64,000 nt of DNA from Candidatus Bathyarchaeota archaeon (lineage in GTDB: Archaea > Thermoproteota > Bathyarchaeia > Bathyarchaeales > Bathycorpusculaceae), in contig JAOZIA010000022.1 in assembly GCA_026014585.1 (NCBI GenBank), positions 310,001 to 374,000 on the forward strand, in the 5' to 3' direction. The notes under the pieces are model-generated. The model made no database searches. It saw nothing but the letters and a program-made list of their open reading frames with translations, and was not told where the DNA came from. Made by a program: the position numbers and the translations under genes. Shown here piece after piece: positions 1 through 8,248 of this stretch (the first letter of the stretch is position 1; each line of letters opens with the position of its first letter).

Positions 1-30
1 CTGAATATACCAGCATACTAGGATTATTGT

Positions 31-426
31 ATGCATTGTTCTCATTGTGGAATCTGCTGCTCTGAAACTGAAATGCTTTTGTCAAAAAAAGATATTGCTC
101 GCTTACGAAAAAAAGGTTTTACTCTGGACTTTTTTGTTCGATATGACAAGGAGGGTTATGCTTTGCTTAAAAATTCGGAAGAGGGCTACTGCGTTTTTTA
201 TGATTTAGATAAGCGTAGATGCAGGATTTACTTTGATCGCCCTTCAGGTTGCAGGGTCTATCCTGTGATTTTGGATGAGGGAGAAGGCATAATTTTAGAT
301 GAGATTTGCCATTGCACAGGTTCAATTGGCGCACGAGAGAAAGAATTGCAAGGGAAAAAAGTTGTAAAGCTCCTTCAAGTTATCGATTGTGAGGCAGAAG
401 TTAGGCGGCTTTCCAATAGAAAATAA
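31..426 (+). CDS. YkgJ-type cysteine-cluster protein
   Basis: A 131-residue protein with an N-terminal CxxCxxCC cluster (CSHCGICC, residues 3-10), a central CVFYDLDKRRCRIY segment and a CRVYP motif. These cysteines define the YkgJ/UPF0153 family, small putative Zn or Fe-S proteins of unknown function. The length is normal. The ATG at 31 is preceded by an in-frame stop at 19-21, so the gene is complete despite lying at the window edge. No clear ribosome site is visible, so the transcript may be nearly leaderless. It is probably cytoplasmic, as no signal or membrane segment is seen. The family call is firm; the role is unknown. Confidence 0.75.
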   Translation: MHCSHCGICCSETEMLLSKKDIARLRKKGFTLDFFVRYDKEGYALLKNSEEGYCVFYDLDKRRCRIYFDRPSGCRVYPVILDEGEGIILDEICHCTGSIGAREKELQGKKVVKLLQVIDCEAEVRRLSNRK

Positions 427-430
427 TAAA

Positions 431-595
431 TTAAACCTTCTTTTTGTGGCACTTATAACAAGTTAAGATTTTGTTCTTTTGCTCGTCAACTTCTTTTTTG
501 GGCATTACACTAGTTTTTATCAATCTGCCGCAGCAGTCACAGATGAATTTTACTTCAGCGACTTTTTCATTTTGTTGAACTATCACAATCGGCAT
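431..595 (-). CDS. Small zinc-ribbon-like protein (54 aa)
   Basis: A 54-codon reading frame reads from ATG at 595 to TAA at 431. It contains CDCCGR near residue 19 and CYKC near residue 46, a spacing that fits a small two-knuckle zinc site, and it has a lysine-rich C-terminus. It overlaps the end of the upstream RHH gene by 29 bases in a different frame, which suggests translational coupling. The partner may be the RHH protein. The family is not recognised. The cysteine pairs and the clean start and stop make it credible, but without homologs it remains a prediction. Confidence 0.5.
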   Translation of the reverse strand: MPIVIVQQNEKVAEVKFICDCCGRLIKTSVMPKKEVDEQKNKILTCYKCHKKKV

Positions 596-755
596 AATCC
601 GAGATTCCCTTTCTCTTTTTGTCAGCGTTCAGCAAATTTTCAATATACAGTCTAATTGTGCAGTTGTTTTCTTGCGCTCTTTTGCATATTTCTTGGTGAA
701 TGCGTTCAGTAACTGTTATGCACTTATACCCTTTTCTTGGCATAAACCAATCCAT
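567..755 (-). CDS. Small ribbon-helix-helix-like protein (62 aa)
   Basis: A 62-residue protein starting MPRKGYKCITV (second Met) or six residues upstream. The short beta-strand followed by two amphipathic helices (ERIHQEICKRAQ, TIRLYIENLLN) resembles an RHH DNA-binding domain such as an antitoxin or small repressor. A homologous frame lies divergently at 863-1063 and begins with the same PxKGYKxITV. The intergenic region between them carries a TATA-like element and GTAC-rich inverted repeats, so autoregulation is plausible. The fold assignment rests on pattern only. Confidence 0.5.
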   Translation of the reverse strand: MDWFMPRKGYKCITVTERIHQEICKRAQENNCTIRLYIENLLNADKKRKGISDYADCDSSTK

Positions 756-760
756 TCTCC

Positions 761-846
761 CGTACAGTACGGTACTAAACTAAATATATAATTATCGGTA
801 AGTTAGCAATGTTAAAACTTAAATAAACGTACGTTCGGTAATACGT
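761..846. promoter_or_regulatory. Divergent promoter region with two operator-like inverted repeats
   Basis: Between the two divergent RHH-like frames sits CGTACAGTACGGTAC (761-775) and, 51 bases on, an ACGTA...TACGT inverted repeat (827-846). AT-rich TATA-like DNA (taaatatataatta, 781-794) lies between them. Each repeat is placed just in front of one gene, as expected for operator sites of dimeric RHH repressors. Binding is inferred. Confidence 0.4.
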
Positions 847-862
847 TTAAGAGGGGAACTAC

Positions 863-1063
863 ACGCCAAAAAAAGGCTATAAAACCATTACTGTAAAAGC
901 TGAAGTTTACGATTACTTTTTCAAAGAATGGCTAAATGTCAAGGAAGAATATACAATCAATAAAGGCATCCGAAGCTTCTCAGCCTACGTGACCTACAAA
1001 CTTGCCGAACTAATAGCTGAAGACAAGAAAAACAACCCAAAAAATAAGAAAACAACCAGCTAA
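863..1063 (+). CDS. RHH-like protein homolog with no standard start codon (66 aa)
   Basis: The frame reads (ACG)PKKGYKTITVKAEVYDYF and then a helical, lysine-rich tail, ending at TAA 1061-1063. It is clearly related to the divergent 62-aa protein (PRKGYKCITV). An in-frame stop lies at 848-850, and no ATG, GTG or TTG occurs before the conserved region. The codon where Met is expected is ACG, correctly spaced after GAGGGGAA. The possibilities are a rare ACG start, a mutated (dead) start, or a base-call error (ATG to ACG). Confidence 0.4.
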   Translation, partial: TPKKGYKTITVKAEVYDYFFKEWLNVKEEYTINKGIRSFSAYVTYKLAELIAEDKKNNPKNKKTTS

Positions 1064-1114
1064 ATGCTACAGCTTTAAATAACCCTAACCTCTTTTCTTG
1101 AACGGTGAAAAATT

Positions 1115-2116
1115 ATGCCCTGCACAGTGATTGTTGGTGCTTTCTGGGGAGACGAAGGCAAAGGAAAAATCATATCATATCTTGCTTTGAAAGATAATTT
1201 AGATTTTTGTGTACGAACAGGCTCAGTTAACGCAGCCCACACCATCTGGTATGAAGGAAAAAAATATGCACTCCACATGGTTCCCGCGGCTTTCATTAAC
1301 CCAAAAACAAGGCTACTGATTGCTGCAGGAGCAAACGTGCACATTCCAACATTCTTCTCAGAAATGGAACAAACCCAAGTCCCCAAAAACCGAATCGGCA
1401 TCGATCAAAACGCCTCCATAATCGAACAAAAACACGCCGACATAGACAAGGCATCTGCTGTCAACAAGGGCATCGGAACCACTGGTCGCGGTGTTGGACC
1501 CGCAATCGAAGAACGCGTCAGGCGCACAGCACTGTTGGCAAAGGATGCACCTGAAATTAAAGAGTACATTGCAGACCAAATTCAAGAAGTTAACGACGGC
1601 TTAGATGCGGGCAAAAGTGTTGTTTTAGAAGGCACACAAGGGTTTATGCTGTCACTTTTCCTCAGCGGCGGCTACCCCTATGTAACAAGCAGAGATACAG
1701 GAGCGTCCGCAATTGCTTCTGAAGCAGGTGTTGGACCTACCCGTGTGGACGATGTCATGATAGTTTACAAATCTTTCATAACCCGCGTCGGAGCTGGACC
1801 CTTACCTGGAGAAATGACCAAAGAAGAAGCCCTATCAAGAGGATGGTTTGAAGTTGCCGCTGGAACAGGAAGAGAACGCAGAAGTGCACCCTTCAATTTT
1901 GAATTGGCAAAGAAAACTGCCAAAATCAACGGTGCAACACAAGCCGCACTCACAAAACTTGACTGCATTTATCCTAGCTGTAAGGGCGCACGCAAATTTG
2001 ATGATTTGCCTGCTGATGCTAAAGCGTTTGTAAAAGAAGTTGAGGTTAAAACTGGGGTTCCTGTGACGATTATCGGTACTGGTCCAGAAGCTTTAGACAT
2101 AATTGACAGGCGTTGA
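1115..2116 (+). CDS. purA: Adenylosuccinate synthetase
   Basis: Catalyses IMP + aspartate + GTP to adenylosuccinate, the first committed step of AMP synthesis, in the cytoplasm. The N-terminus has the GTP-binding loop GAFWGDEGKGK with catalytic Asp and Lys, then RTGSVNAAHTIW. GIGTTGRGVGPA near residue 119 and EGTQGFMLSL near 169 are IMP-site signatures. At 333 aa it is the shortened archaeal form (bacterial enzymes have about 430 aa). The ATG at 1115 puts the P-loop at the usual distance. It appears monocistronic, with no purB or other pur genes nearby. The identification is certain. Confidence 0.95.
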   Translation: MPCTVIVGAFWGDEGKGKIISYLALKDNLDFCVRTGSVNAAHTIWYEGKKYALHMVPAAFINPKTRLLIAAGANVHIPTFFSEMEQTQVPKNRIGIDQNASIIEQKHADIDKASAVNKGIGTTGRGVGPAIEERVRRTALLAKDAPEIKEYIADQIQEVNDGLDAGKSVVLEGTQGFMLSLFLSGGYPYVTSRDTGASAIASEAGVGPTRVDDVMIVYKSFITRVGAGPLPGEMTKEEALSRGWFEVAAGTGRERRSAPFNFELAKKTAKINGATQAALTKLDCIYPSCKGARKFDDLPADAKAFVKEVEVKTGVPVTIIGTGPEALDIIDRR

Positions 2117-2212
2117 TCATCTAAAATTTTGTGCTCTTTTTCGGATTCTTAATTATGGAAAAGACTTAAACGAGCCAACTAATTCTGTCAATAATATAAG
2201 CGGTGAACACAA

Positions 2213-3361
2213 ATGCAGATTCCACCTCCACCAAAGGACACACAGAAAATAACAGCAGGTATTCTGGTTCTGATTTTTGTTGCTGGAGCCCTTGTCAGCG
2301 GCTTAGCTGGGTACTTTATTTTTTACAATTCAGGAGGCAACAGTGACAAAATTAATGGGTTATTAAGCCAAATATCCGCCTTACAGGGCACCCAAAACAC
2401 TACGGTTCAGTACATCACAATTTATCAGAACCAAACCTCACTTGCAAACCTGTTTGAGACTGTTAAGGATTCAGTTGTTCTGATTAAAGGAATTGAAAAT
2501 GATGGCTCAAGCATTCAAGGTTCAGGGTTCGTGTATGATTTTTCAGGCAGAATGGTCATCATCACAAATTACCATGTTGTTGAAGACACAACCAGCATAA
2601 GCGTAACCTTCACCAACGGCAACGGCTATGCCGCAACTGTTCTAGGCAGCGACCCCTATGCTGACCTCGCAATTCTAAATGTTAACGCAAAACCAACCGA
2701 TTACAAACCCATTCAAATCGTAAGCTCATCTGGACTTCAAGTCGGCGAACAAGTCATAGCAGTTGGCAACCCATACGGACTAGTTGGTTCCTTAACCACA
2801 GGCATAGTCAGCGCCACAGGACGCTCCATAACGGAAGACACCTCAAAAAGCAACTTCGCAATCCCAAACATCATCCAAACAACAACACCAATCAACCCCG
2901 GCAACTCAGGAGGTCCCCTGCTAAACGCAGACGGCAAGGTCGTGGGCATAACCACCGCGATTGTCTCTGAATCACAAGGACTGGGATTTGCCATTCCATC
3001 CGACACAATTCTTAGGGAAATTTACGCGCTGGTGAATACTGGCTCATACTCAGGTCACAGCTATCTGGGTGTTACAGGCGGCGACATGACCTATGAAAAA
3101 GCCCAACAGATAGGTTCAAGCATAACTTATGGCTACTATGTCGAAACCGTTTTCACAGGTGGTCCATCATCAGGGGTTTTGCAGCACAATGACATAATAG
3201 TTGCAATGAACCACCACACTATCCTTAGCAGCGATGACTTAGCCAGTTACCTTGAAGCCAACACATTGCCCGGGCAAAGTTTGATTTTGACCATAATTCG
3301 AGATAATCAAAGCCAAGATGTCACAATGACTTTAGGCACAAGACCACCCATATCAACCTAA
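2213..3361 (+). CDS. HtrA/DegP-like membrane-anchored serine protease
   Basis: A 382-aa protein with one N-terminal membrane anchor (about residues 15-37), a short coiled linker, a trypsin-like domain and a C-terminal PDZ domain. The catalytic triad is visible: His in NYHVVED (about residue 121), Asp in DPYADLAIL (about 152) and Ser in PGNSGGP (about 232). The PDZ region starts near SYLGVTGGD. HtrA proteases degrade or refold damaged extracytoplasmic proteins, and the topology puts the catalytic domain outside the cell. It follows purA by about 100 bases and has its own leader, so it is probably a separate unit. Confidence 0.9.
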   Translation: MQIPPPPKDTQKITAGILVLIFVAGALVSGLAGYFIFYNSGGNSDKINGLLSQISALQGTQNTTVQYITIYQNQTSLANLFETVKDSVVLIKGIENDGSSIQGSGFVYDFSGRMVIITNYHVVEDTTSISVTFTNGNGYAATVLGSDPYADLAILNVNAKPTDYKPIQIVSSSGLQVGEQVIAVGNPYGLVGSLTTGIVSATGRSITEDTSKSNFAIPNIIQTTTPINPGNSGGPLLNADGKVVGITTAIVSESQGLGFAIPSDTILREIYALVNTGSYSGHSYLGVTGGDMTYEKAQQIGSSITYGYYVETVFTGGPSSGVLQHNDIIVAMNHHTILSSDDLASYLEANTLPGQSLILTIIRDNQSQDVTMTLGTRPPIST

Positions 3362-3460
3362 ACCACTTATCCTTCAATGATAGACCCCTCTATGGTTTCT
3401 GCAATGAGTTTCTATTTGGAGCCTAATAGACGGCAAATAGGCATGTTGAAAGGGTTATCG
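3362..3460. repeat. Dispersed intergenic repeat, partial copy A
   Basis: Contains CCCCTCTATGGTTTCTGCAATGA followed by TTTCTATTTGGAGCCTAATAG and GGCAAATAGGCATGTTGA in broken form. Related blocks occur near 32.45-32.58, 39.64-39.70 and 49.30-49.42 kb. This copy holds a single CCTCTATxGTTTCTGCA core and is more degenerate than the two long copies. Confidence 0.6.
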
Positions 3461-3587
3461 GTGACGTGTTGCTGTACCAAATCAACCACATAATCTTATT
3501 TTAACTAAAAAGAGTAAAAACATGGCTTTACGTCCAAACGGCACAGAGCTTTGTGTTGAGGTTTTTGTTTTGTTGATTCGTCATTTA

Positions 3588-3944
3588 ATGATAAAAGATA
3601 TTGTAACTGCAAAAAAAGAAGAAACTATCAAAGACAGCGTTGCGCTTATGTTTAAGATGCATGTGGGTTCTATTGTTATTGTTGATGAAAAGAAGAGTTG
3701 TAATGGGCTTGTTTCTGAACGGGACATTTTACGGTTTATTGCTCAAGGCTTATCTTTGGATTTGCCGCTCGAAGAAGTAATGACCAAAAATGTTATCACT
3801 ATACCCGAATATGCAACGTTTGAGGATGCAAAAAGAATATTTCGGGAACGTAAAATAAGGCATCTGCCTGTGGTGGACACTGAAAACCGGTTGGTTGGGC
3901 TGCTCTCTATTAGGCAACTTTTTGATGATTTTTTTGACATGTAA
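3588..3944 (+). CDS. Paired CBS-domain protein
   Basis: Two tandem CBS motifs: MIKDIVTAKKEETIKDSV...GSIVIVDEKKSCNGLVSERDILRF, then VMTKNVITIPEYATFEDAK...IRHLPVVDTENRLVGLLSIRQL. CBS pairs (Bateman modules) bind adenosine nucleotides and act as energy or ligand sensors. There is no fused enzymatic domain, so the regulated partner is unknown. An in-frame ATG exists at 3522, but the 22 extra residues look non-conserved. The start at 3588 begins exactly at the domain, and 119 aa is typical of archaeal stand-alone CBS proteins. The stop is 9 bases before the next gene, so co-transcription with the GH130 gene is likely. Confidence 0.85.
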   Translation: MIKDIVTAKKEETIKDSVALMFKMHVGSIVIVDEKKSCNGLVSERDILRFIAQGLSLDLPLEEVMTKNVITIPEYATFEDAKRIFRERKIRHLPVVDTENRLVGLLSIRQLFDDFFDM

Positions 3945-3953
3945 GGTTATTTT

Positions 3954-4847
3954 ATGAAACGTTTTGAAGGTAACCCCATTCTGGAACCAATCGGATCACA
4001 CCCTTGGGAATCAAGAGCCGTCTTCAACGCAGGCATCTTTCAGTCTAACGGCAAAATCCACATGCTTTACCGTGCAATGGGTGCCGACAATATATCCCGC
4101 TTAGGCTATGCTGTTTCCTTTGATGGATATACCATTGACTATCGCTCTCCTGAACCTATTTTCAGTCCAGAGAGCCGAGAAGAACGCGACGGTTGCGAGG
4201 ACCCAAGAATAACCCTAATTGACAATGTCTTAATCATGGCGTACACAGCATTTGGAAAATATGCCTACGAACAAGTCTACCAAATTGGCATAGCAGTAAC
4301 GACAATTGATGAATTCTTCAAAAATCACTGGCAGGACAGCGTGCGAAAACTGGCTTTTCCCGGCATCGAAAACAAGAATGCACTTGTTTTTCCCAAAAAA
4401 ATTGGGGGGGAATACTTGATGTTTCACCGCTTGGGACTAGATATTTGTTTAGCTAAATCAGTTAATCTTAATGATTGGCACGGACTCAAGTTTGTGATGG
4501 GACCGAGGCAGTTTGGCTGGGATTCATGGAAAGTAGGCACTACAGGCTTGCCAATTGAACTAAATGAGGGCTGGCTTTTTATTTATCATGGCGTCAGCAA
4601 CGCCAAAGTTTACAGTATCGGAACCGCGTTGCTTGACCGAAACTATCCTGAATACGTGATTTACCGTTGCCAAGAACCGATTCTCAAGCCTGAAATGCCT
4701 TATGAACGCTTTGGTAAGGTGCCCAACGTGATTTATAGCTGTGGAAATGCCCAAGTTGATGGTAAAATTTTGATTTATTATGGCGGCGCTGACAGCGTGC
4801 TGGCGGTTGCAAGTTTTGATTTAGCTGAACTTTTACCAAAAAAATAA
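3954..4847 (+). CDS. Glycoside hydrolase family 130 protein (glycoside phosphorylase-like)
   Basis: A 297-aa five-bladed propeller enzyme of family GH130. Signatures are the N-terminal GNPILEP, FNAG (about residue 25), YRAMG, EDPRI (about 82; the Asp is the proposed general acid in this family) and later GTGLP and YHG segments. Family members phosphorolyse beta-1,4- or beta-1,2-mannosides to mannose-1-phosphate or hydrolyse mannosides; the exact substrate cannot be read from sequence. No signal peptide is seen, so it is cytoplasmic. It follows the CBS gene by 9 bases and probably shares its mRNA. Confidence 0.85.
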   Translation: MKRFEGNPILEPIGSHPWESRAVFNAGIFQSNGKIHMLYRAMGADNISRLGYAVSFDGYTIDYRSPEPIFSPESREERDGCEDPRITLIDNVLIMAYTAFGKYAYEQVYQIGIAVTTIDEFFKNHWQDSVRKLAFPGIENKNALVFPKKIGGEYLMFHRLGLDICLAKSVNLNDWHGLKFVMGPRQFGWDSWKVGTTGLPIELNEGWLFIYHGVSNAKVYSIGTALLDRNYPEYVIYRCQEPILKPEMPYERFGKVPNVIYSCGNAQVDGKILIYYGGADSVLAVASFDLAELLPKK

Positions 4848-4932
4848 TGAATAGACCAAGAAAGCAATGATATTGATTAAAAGGGTGTTAGCTATAATTA
4901 CTGTAAGGTAAAAGGTATGACTGAAGGAAATA

Positions 4933-5175
4933 ATGTTTACAGGTGCGGTTGCTGCATCGGCAAGCCAAACTAGCTGTTACCGCGTAAAATTTGACCGCGA
5001 AGAATTTTTGGAGCTTGTTCGAACTGCAAAACCCAAAATTATCTACCGTAGAAGAAACATGTACTTTTTTGCGTATGATGTGTTTGTGATGTATTGTGAC
5101 CAGTGTGACAGCAAGGATTTTTCTCAGAGAATTCTTGATGCTATTGAGTTCTCTAATTCTCAGTGGAGCAAATAG
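4933..5175 (+). CDS. Hypothetical protein, possible frameshift at N-terminus
   Basis: An 80-aa frame. Residues from about 15 on (CYRVKFDREEFLELV...KPKIIYRRRNMYFF...VMYCDQCDSKDF) look like a genuine small domain with a CDQC pair. The first 14 residues (Ala/Ser-rich) look out of frame. The overlapping frame from ATG 4918 encodes MTEGNNVYRCGCCIGKPN and then a stop, giving a natural Cys-cluster N-terminus that would join the downstream domain after a single-base shift near 4965-4975. The function is unknown. The gene may be intact with the stated start, or may carry a real or sequencing frameshift. Confidence 0.45.
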   Translation: MFTGAVAASASQTSCYRVKFDREEFLELVRTAKPKIIYRRRNMYFFAYDVFVMYCDQCDSKDFSQRILDAIEFSNSQWSK

Positions 5176-5244
5176 CACCGCTCAGCATTTTTGGCGCGCT
5201 CAAACCTTAATAGGCTAAGCACTACTTCTCCTTACGGAGACTAA

Positions 5245-6009
5245 ATGACTAATCCCGCTATCAGTAAACCAGATTATGGAAATTGGGTTTCAAGACGACT
5301 CATTTACATCTTTACAATGCTGGGGCTTATTCTTTTACCCGTAGCTATCCCATTTTGGGTGCTCACCATTCCCTCAATAGTCTGCTTTGCTGTGGCAGCA
5401 TACTTTGCCTATGCCCGATACCTATTTTCACCTAAAGGCGCAAACGTTCAAAACCAAGTCTGGAACCTGCTAATTGATAGTCTTGAATGGGACGGCAAAG
5501 GAAAAGCATTGGATATAGGTTGCGGAAACGGCGTCATAACTATTAAACTCGCTAAAAAATTTAGTGAGGCAACTGTTGAAGGAATTGATTTTTGGGGTGA
5601 CCGTTGGGAATACTCTAAAACTGACTGCGAATTAAATGCTAAAGCTGAGGGCGTGAGCAATCGCGTGACTTTTCAGAAAGCCAGTGCATCTAAGTTGCCC
5701 TTTGAAGATGACTATTTTGATGCTGCAGTTAGTAACTTGTGTTTTCATGAAGTTTCTGACTCTAAGGATAAGGTTGCAGTAATCCGAGAGGCTTTGCGTG
5801 TAGTTAAGAAGGGCGGCGTGTTTGCTTTTCAGGACTTGTTTTTACTTAAGCAGATTTATGGCAGCCCTGAGACGCTTGTTGGAACAGTTAAAAGTTGGGG
5901 GATAACTAAAGTGGAGTTTATCCAAACCCGCAATGAACCCTTTATTCCCTTTGCGCTAAAGCTGCCTTTTATGCTTGGAAAAATCAGTATTCTTAAGGGC
6001 AAAAAATAA
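5245..6009 (+). CDS. Membrane-anchored class I SAM-dependent methyltransferase
   Basis: A 254-aa protein with an N-terminal double membrane segment (about residues 18-55) and a cytoplasmic Rossmann methyltransferase. Motif I is ALDIGCGNGVITIKLA (about residue 88), with an acidic D at the end of strand 2 (GIDFWGDRW) and a motif IV-like DDYFDAAVSNLCFHE. A paralog with the same architecture and a matching SKPxYG start lies at 52267-53013. The substrate is unknown; the anchor suggests a lipid or membrane-associated acceptor. A SAM methyltransferase is certain; the role is not. Confidence 0.8.
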   Translation: MTNPAISKPDYGNWVSRRLIYIFTMLGLILLPVAIPFWVLTIPSIVCFAVAAYFAYARYLFSPKGANVQNQVWNLLIDSLEWDGKGKALDIGCGNGVITIKLAKKFSEATVEGIDFWGDRWEYSKTDCELNAKAEGVSNRVTFQKASASKLPFEDDYFDAAVSNLCFHEVSDSKDKVAVIREALRVVKKGGVFAFQDLFLLKQIYGSPETLVGTVKSWGITKVEFIQTRNEPFIPFALKLPFMLGKISILKGKK

Positions 6010-6081
6010 GCTGCTTTTACAAAATAACGTTTTTTCCTGAAAGTGTATTATGGCAAATTTTAAAATACCAAATAGACCTAT

Positions 6082-7191
6082 ATGCCTGCTAGGCGGGGCA
6101 GTTTGGCATCGGTTGAAAAGCAAACGAGCACAAACTTAAACATTGATTTAATTCGTGTCTTAGCCATTTTTATGGTTATTTTAATTCACGCCACCACAGA
6201 ATACAACCCCTGCAACATAATGTCCCCCCAGGGCGTTGAGTTATGGTGGGCTACAAACGTTTACAATTCTCTCTCGCGGGCATCTGTTCCACTTTTTATT
6301 ATGGTCTCGGGTTATCTTTTGCTTCAACCAAGCAAACTTGATGAGCCCCTGGGCGTTTTCCTTAAAAAACGTTGGAAACGAATTGGCTTACCCGTCATCT
6401 TCTGGGGCGCAGTATATTTTGCATGGAATGCCTACATCAACAATGAACCCATAAACACACTCTATGTTGCAGAAAGCATATTATCTGGTCCATATCAGCA
6501 GTTTTGGTTTATTTACCTCTTAATCGGCTTGTATCTTCTCACGCCACTAATCCGTGTAGTGATCGCTCATGCAGATTTAAAATTGATAAAGTATTTTCTG
6601 GTCATCTGGTTTATCGGAACCGCAATTGTTCCAATGTTCAAACTTTACACGCCCCTTATCGAATCCATAAACTGGTTTGACAGCACAATTTTCACCCAAA
6701 CAGGACTCATCGGCTACTTCATATTAGGCGCCTACATCACAAAACTCAAAATCCGCAAACCCACCTTATACTTGACTTTTATCGGCTCAAGCATCATCAC
6801 CATTTTCGGAACCTACTATATCGTTAGAAGCCTTGGAGGAAAATACTGGCAATTCTTCTATGACTATACAAGCTTCAACATCATATTTGCCACAATCAGC
6901 CTGTTTCTAATTTTATACTCTATTCCCCTACCCAAAAGATTCCCCAACGCTAACAAAATACTGAGAATGATAAGTGCAAGCACACTAGGCATTTACTTAA
7001 TACATTACATTCCAATGGAAATATTGCAGAAGGGACTAATACACATCGGCGACTTCCAATTAAAACTCAGCGTAACAAACCTTAATCCCATAATTGAACT
7101 ACCCCTCATCAGCATAGTAACCATGCTTATATGCATAGCCATAATTATTCCAGCACGCAAAGTCCCAATCCTACGCAGAATAATAGCCTAA
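6082..7191 (+). CDS. Acyltransferase family 3 membrane protein
   Basis: A 369-aa polytopic protein with about ten transmembrane helices. The N-terminal signature NLNIDLIRVLAIFMVILIHATT contains the His essential in the acyltransferase-3 (OafA/NolL/WecH) family. These integral enzymes O-acylate sugars or other extracytoplasmic acceptors using acyl-CoA. In an archaeon the target may be an S-layer glycan or lipid headgroup. The ATG at 6082 leaves a hydrophilic lead of about 20 residues; a later start is possible. It is a stand-alone gene with a leader after the methyltransferase. Confidence 0.85.
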   Translation: MPARRGSLASVEKQTSTNLNIDLIRVLAIFMVILIHATTEYNPCNIMSPQGVELWWATNVYNSLSRASVPLFIMVSGYLLLQPSKLDEPLGVFLKKRWKRIGLPVIFWGAVYFAWNAYINNEPINTLYVAESILSGPYQQFWFIYLLIGLYLLTPLIRVVIAHADLKLIKYFLVIWFIGTAIVPMFKLYTPLIESINWFDSTIFTQTGLIGYFILGAYITKLKIRKPTLYLTFIGSSIITIFGTYYIVRSLGGKYWQFFYDYTSFNIIFATISLFLILYSIPLPKRFPNANKILRMISASTLGIYLIHYIPMEILQKGLIHIGDFQLKLSVTNLNPIIELPLISIVTMLICIAIIIPARKVPILRRIIA

Positions 7192-7261
7192 AAAGTAAAG
7201 GTCAAACCCAAAACTTGTTTGATTTAGTAAATTCAGTATTTAACTTGATAAACAGATGTTT

Positions 7262-7284
7262 ATGGGGGTAAAAATATATATCTC
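7262..7284 (+). promoter_or_regulatory. TATA-like promoter for nadA
   Basis: The AT-rich run aaaaatatatatct (7270-7283) lies about 55-65 bases before the nadA ATG and fits an archaeal TATA box with a leader of about 30 bases. The call is by position and composition only. Confidence 0.35.
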
Positions 7285-7336
7285 AAAAGTTGCCCATGTA
7301 CTTTTTCACGTCAACTAAATCAGGCGAAAAACAAAC

Positions 7337-8248
7337 ATGGATTTACCGAAAAAAATCCTTCAACTCAAAAAAGAAAAAAAAGCAGTAATTTTGGCGCATA
7401 ATTACCAACGCCCAGAAATCCAAGACATCGCAGATTACGTTGGCGACAGCATCGAACTCAGCCGCAAAGCCATGCAAGAAAAAGATGCAGACATTATTGT
7501 TTTCTGCGCTGTTGATTTTATGGCAGAGTCCGCAGCGATACTCAACCCAACCAAAAAAGTGTTGCTACCCAGCCTTGGCGCGCGTTGCCCAATGGCACAG
7601 ATGCTCACAGTTGACGAAATAGATCGAGCAAAAAAACAGTACCCAAACGCGCCTGTCGTCATGTACGTGAATACGTTGGCGATGGCGAAAGCTAAATGTG
7701 ATATTTGCTGCACCAGCGCAAATGCGGTTGAGGTTGTTAAATCTCTTGATGCGGACACGGTGCTTTTTGGTCCCGACCATAACTTGGCAGAGTATGTTGC
7801 TGAACAGACGGGAAAGAGGATTGTTCCAATTCCTGAGCGTGGTTTTTGCCCGACGCATGTGCTTTTCCAGCCTGAAGATGTAAAAGCCCTCAAAATGCAG
7901 CATCCTGACGCGGTTGTTATGGTTCATCCTGAATGCAGTAAAGAAATGCGTGAGGTCGCAGATTACGTAGGCAGCACCTCAAGAATGTGCCATTACGCAA
8001 AAAAATCCAACGCTAAAATCTTCATTGTTGGCACTGAAGACGGTATATTGCACCGTTTGCGTAAAGAAAACCCAGATAAAATATTCATAATGGCTTACGA
8101 AGGCGCAATCTGCCCAAACATGAAATTAACTACGCTATACAGGGTGTATGCTGCACTTAAAGAGGAAAAGTATGTGGTTAAGGTTCCAGCGGATGTGGCA
8201 GCTAAAGCGCGGGGTTCACTGGAACGTATGTTTAAAGTGAAGGTTTAA
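7337..8248 (+). CDS. nadA: Quinolinate synthase A
   Basis: Condenses iminoaspartate with dihydroxyacetone phosphate to quinolinate for NAD synthesis; a cytoplasmic [4Fe-4S] enzyme. The 303-aa protein shows all family marks: AHNYQRPEIQDIADYVGDS at the N-terminus and the three repeated-domain regions carrying cluster-ligand cysteines (CDICCTSANA near 115-120, VHPEC near 199, AYEGAICPNMK near 262). The length is standard for archaeal NadA. No nadB/nadX or nadC is adjacent. Its stop overlaps the stop of the convergent NikR-type gene by about 4 bases. Confidence 0.95.
   Translation: MDLPKKILQLKKEKKAVILAHNYQRPEIQDIADYVGDSIELSRKAMQEKDADIIVFCAVDFMAESAAILNPTKKVLLPSLGARCPMAQMLTVDEIDRAKKQYPNAPVVMYVNTLAMAKAKCDICCTSANAVEVVKSLDADTVLFGPDHNLAEYVAEQTGKRIVPIPERGFCPTHVLFQPEDVKALKMQHPDAVVMVHPECSKEMREVADYVGSTSRMCHYAKKSNAKIFIVGTEDGILHRLRKENPDKIFIMAYEGAICPNMKLTTLYRVYAALKEEKYVVKVPADVAAKARGSLERMFKVKV

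Noticed and set aside
7435-7927. Minus-strand frames of 120-152 aa
   Set aside because: Antisense to nadA, which carries complete cluster-ligand motifs.
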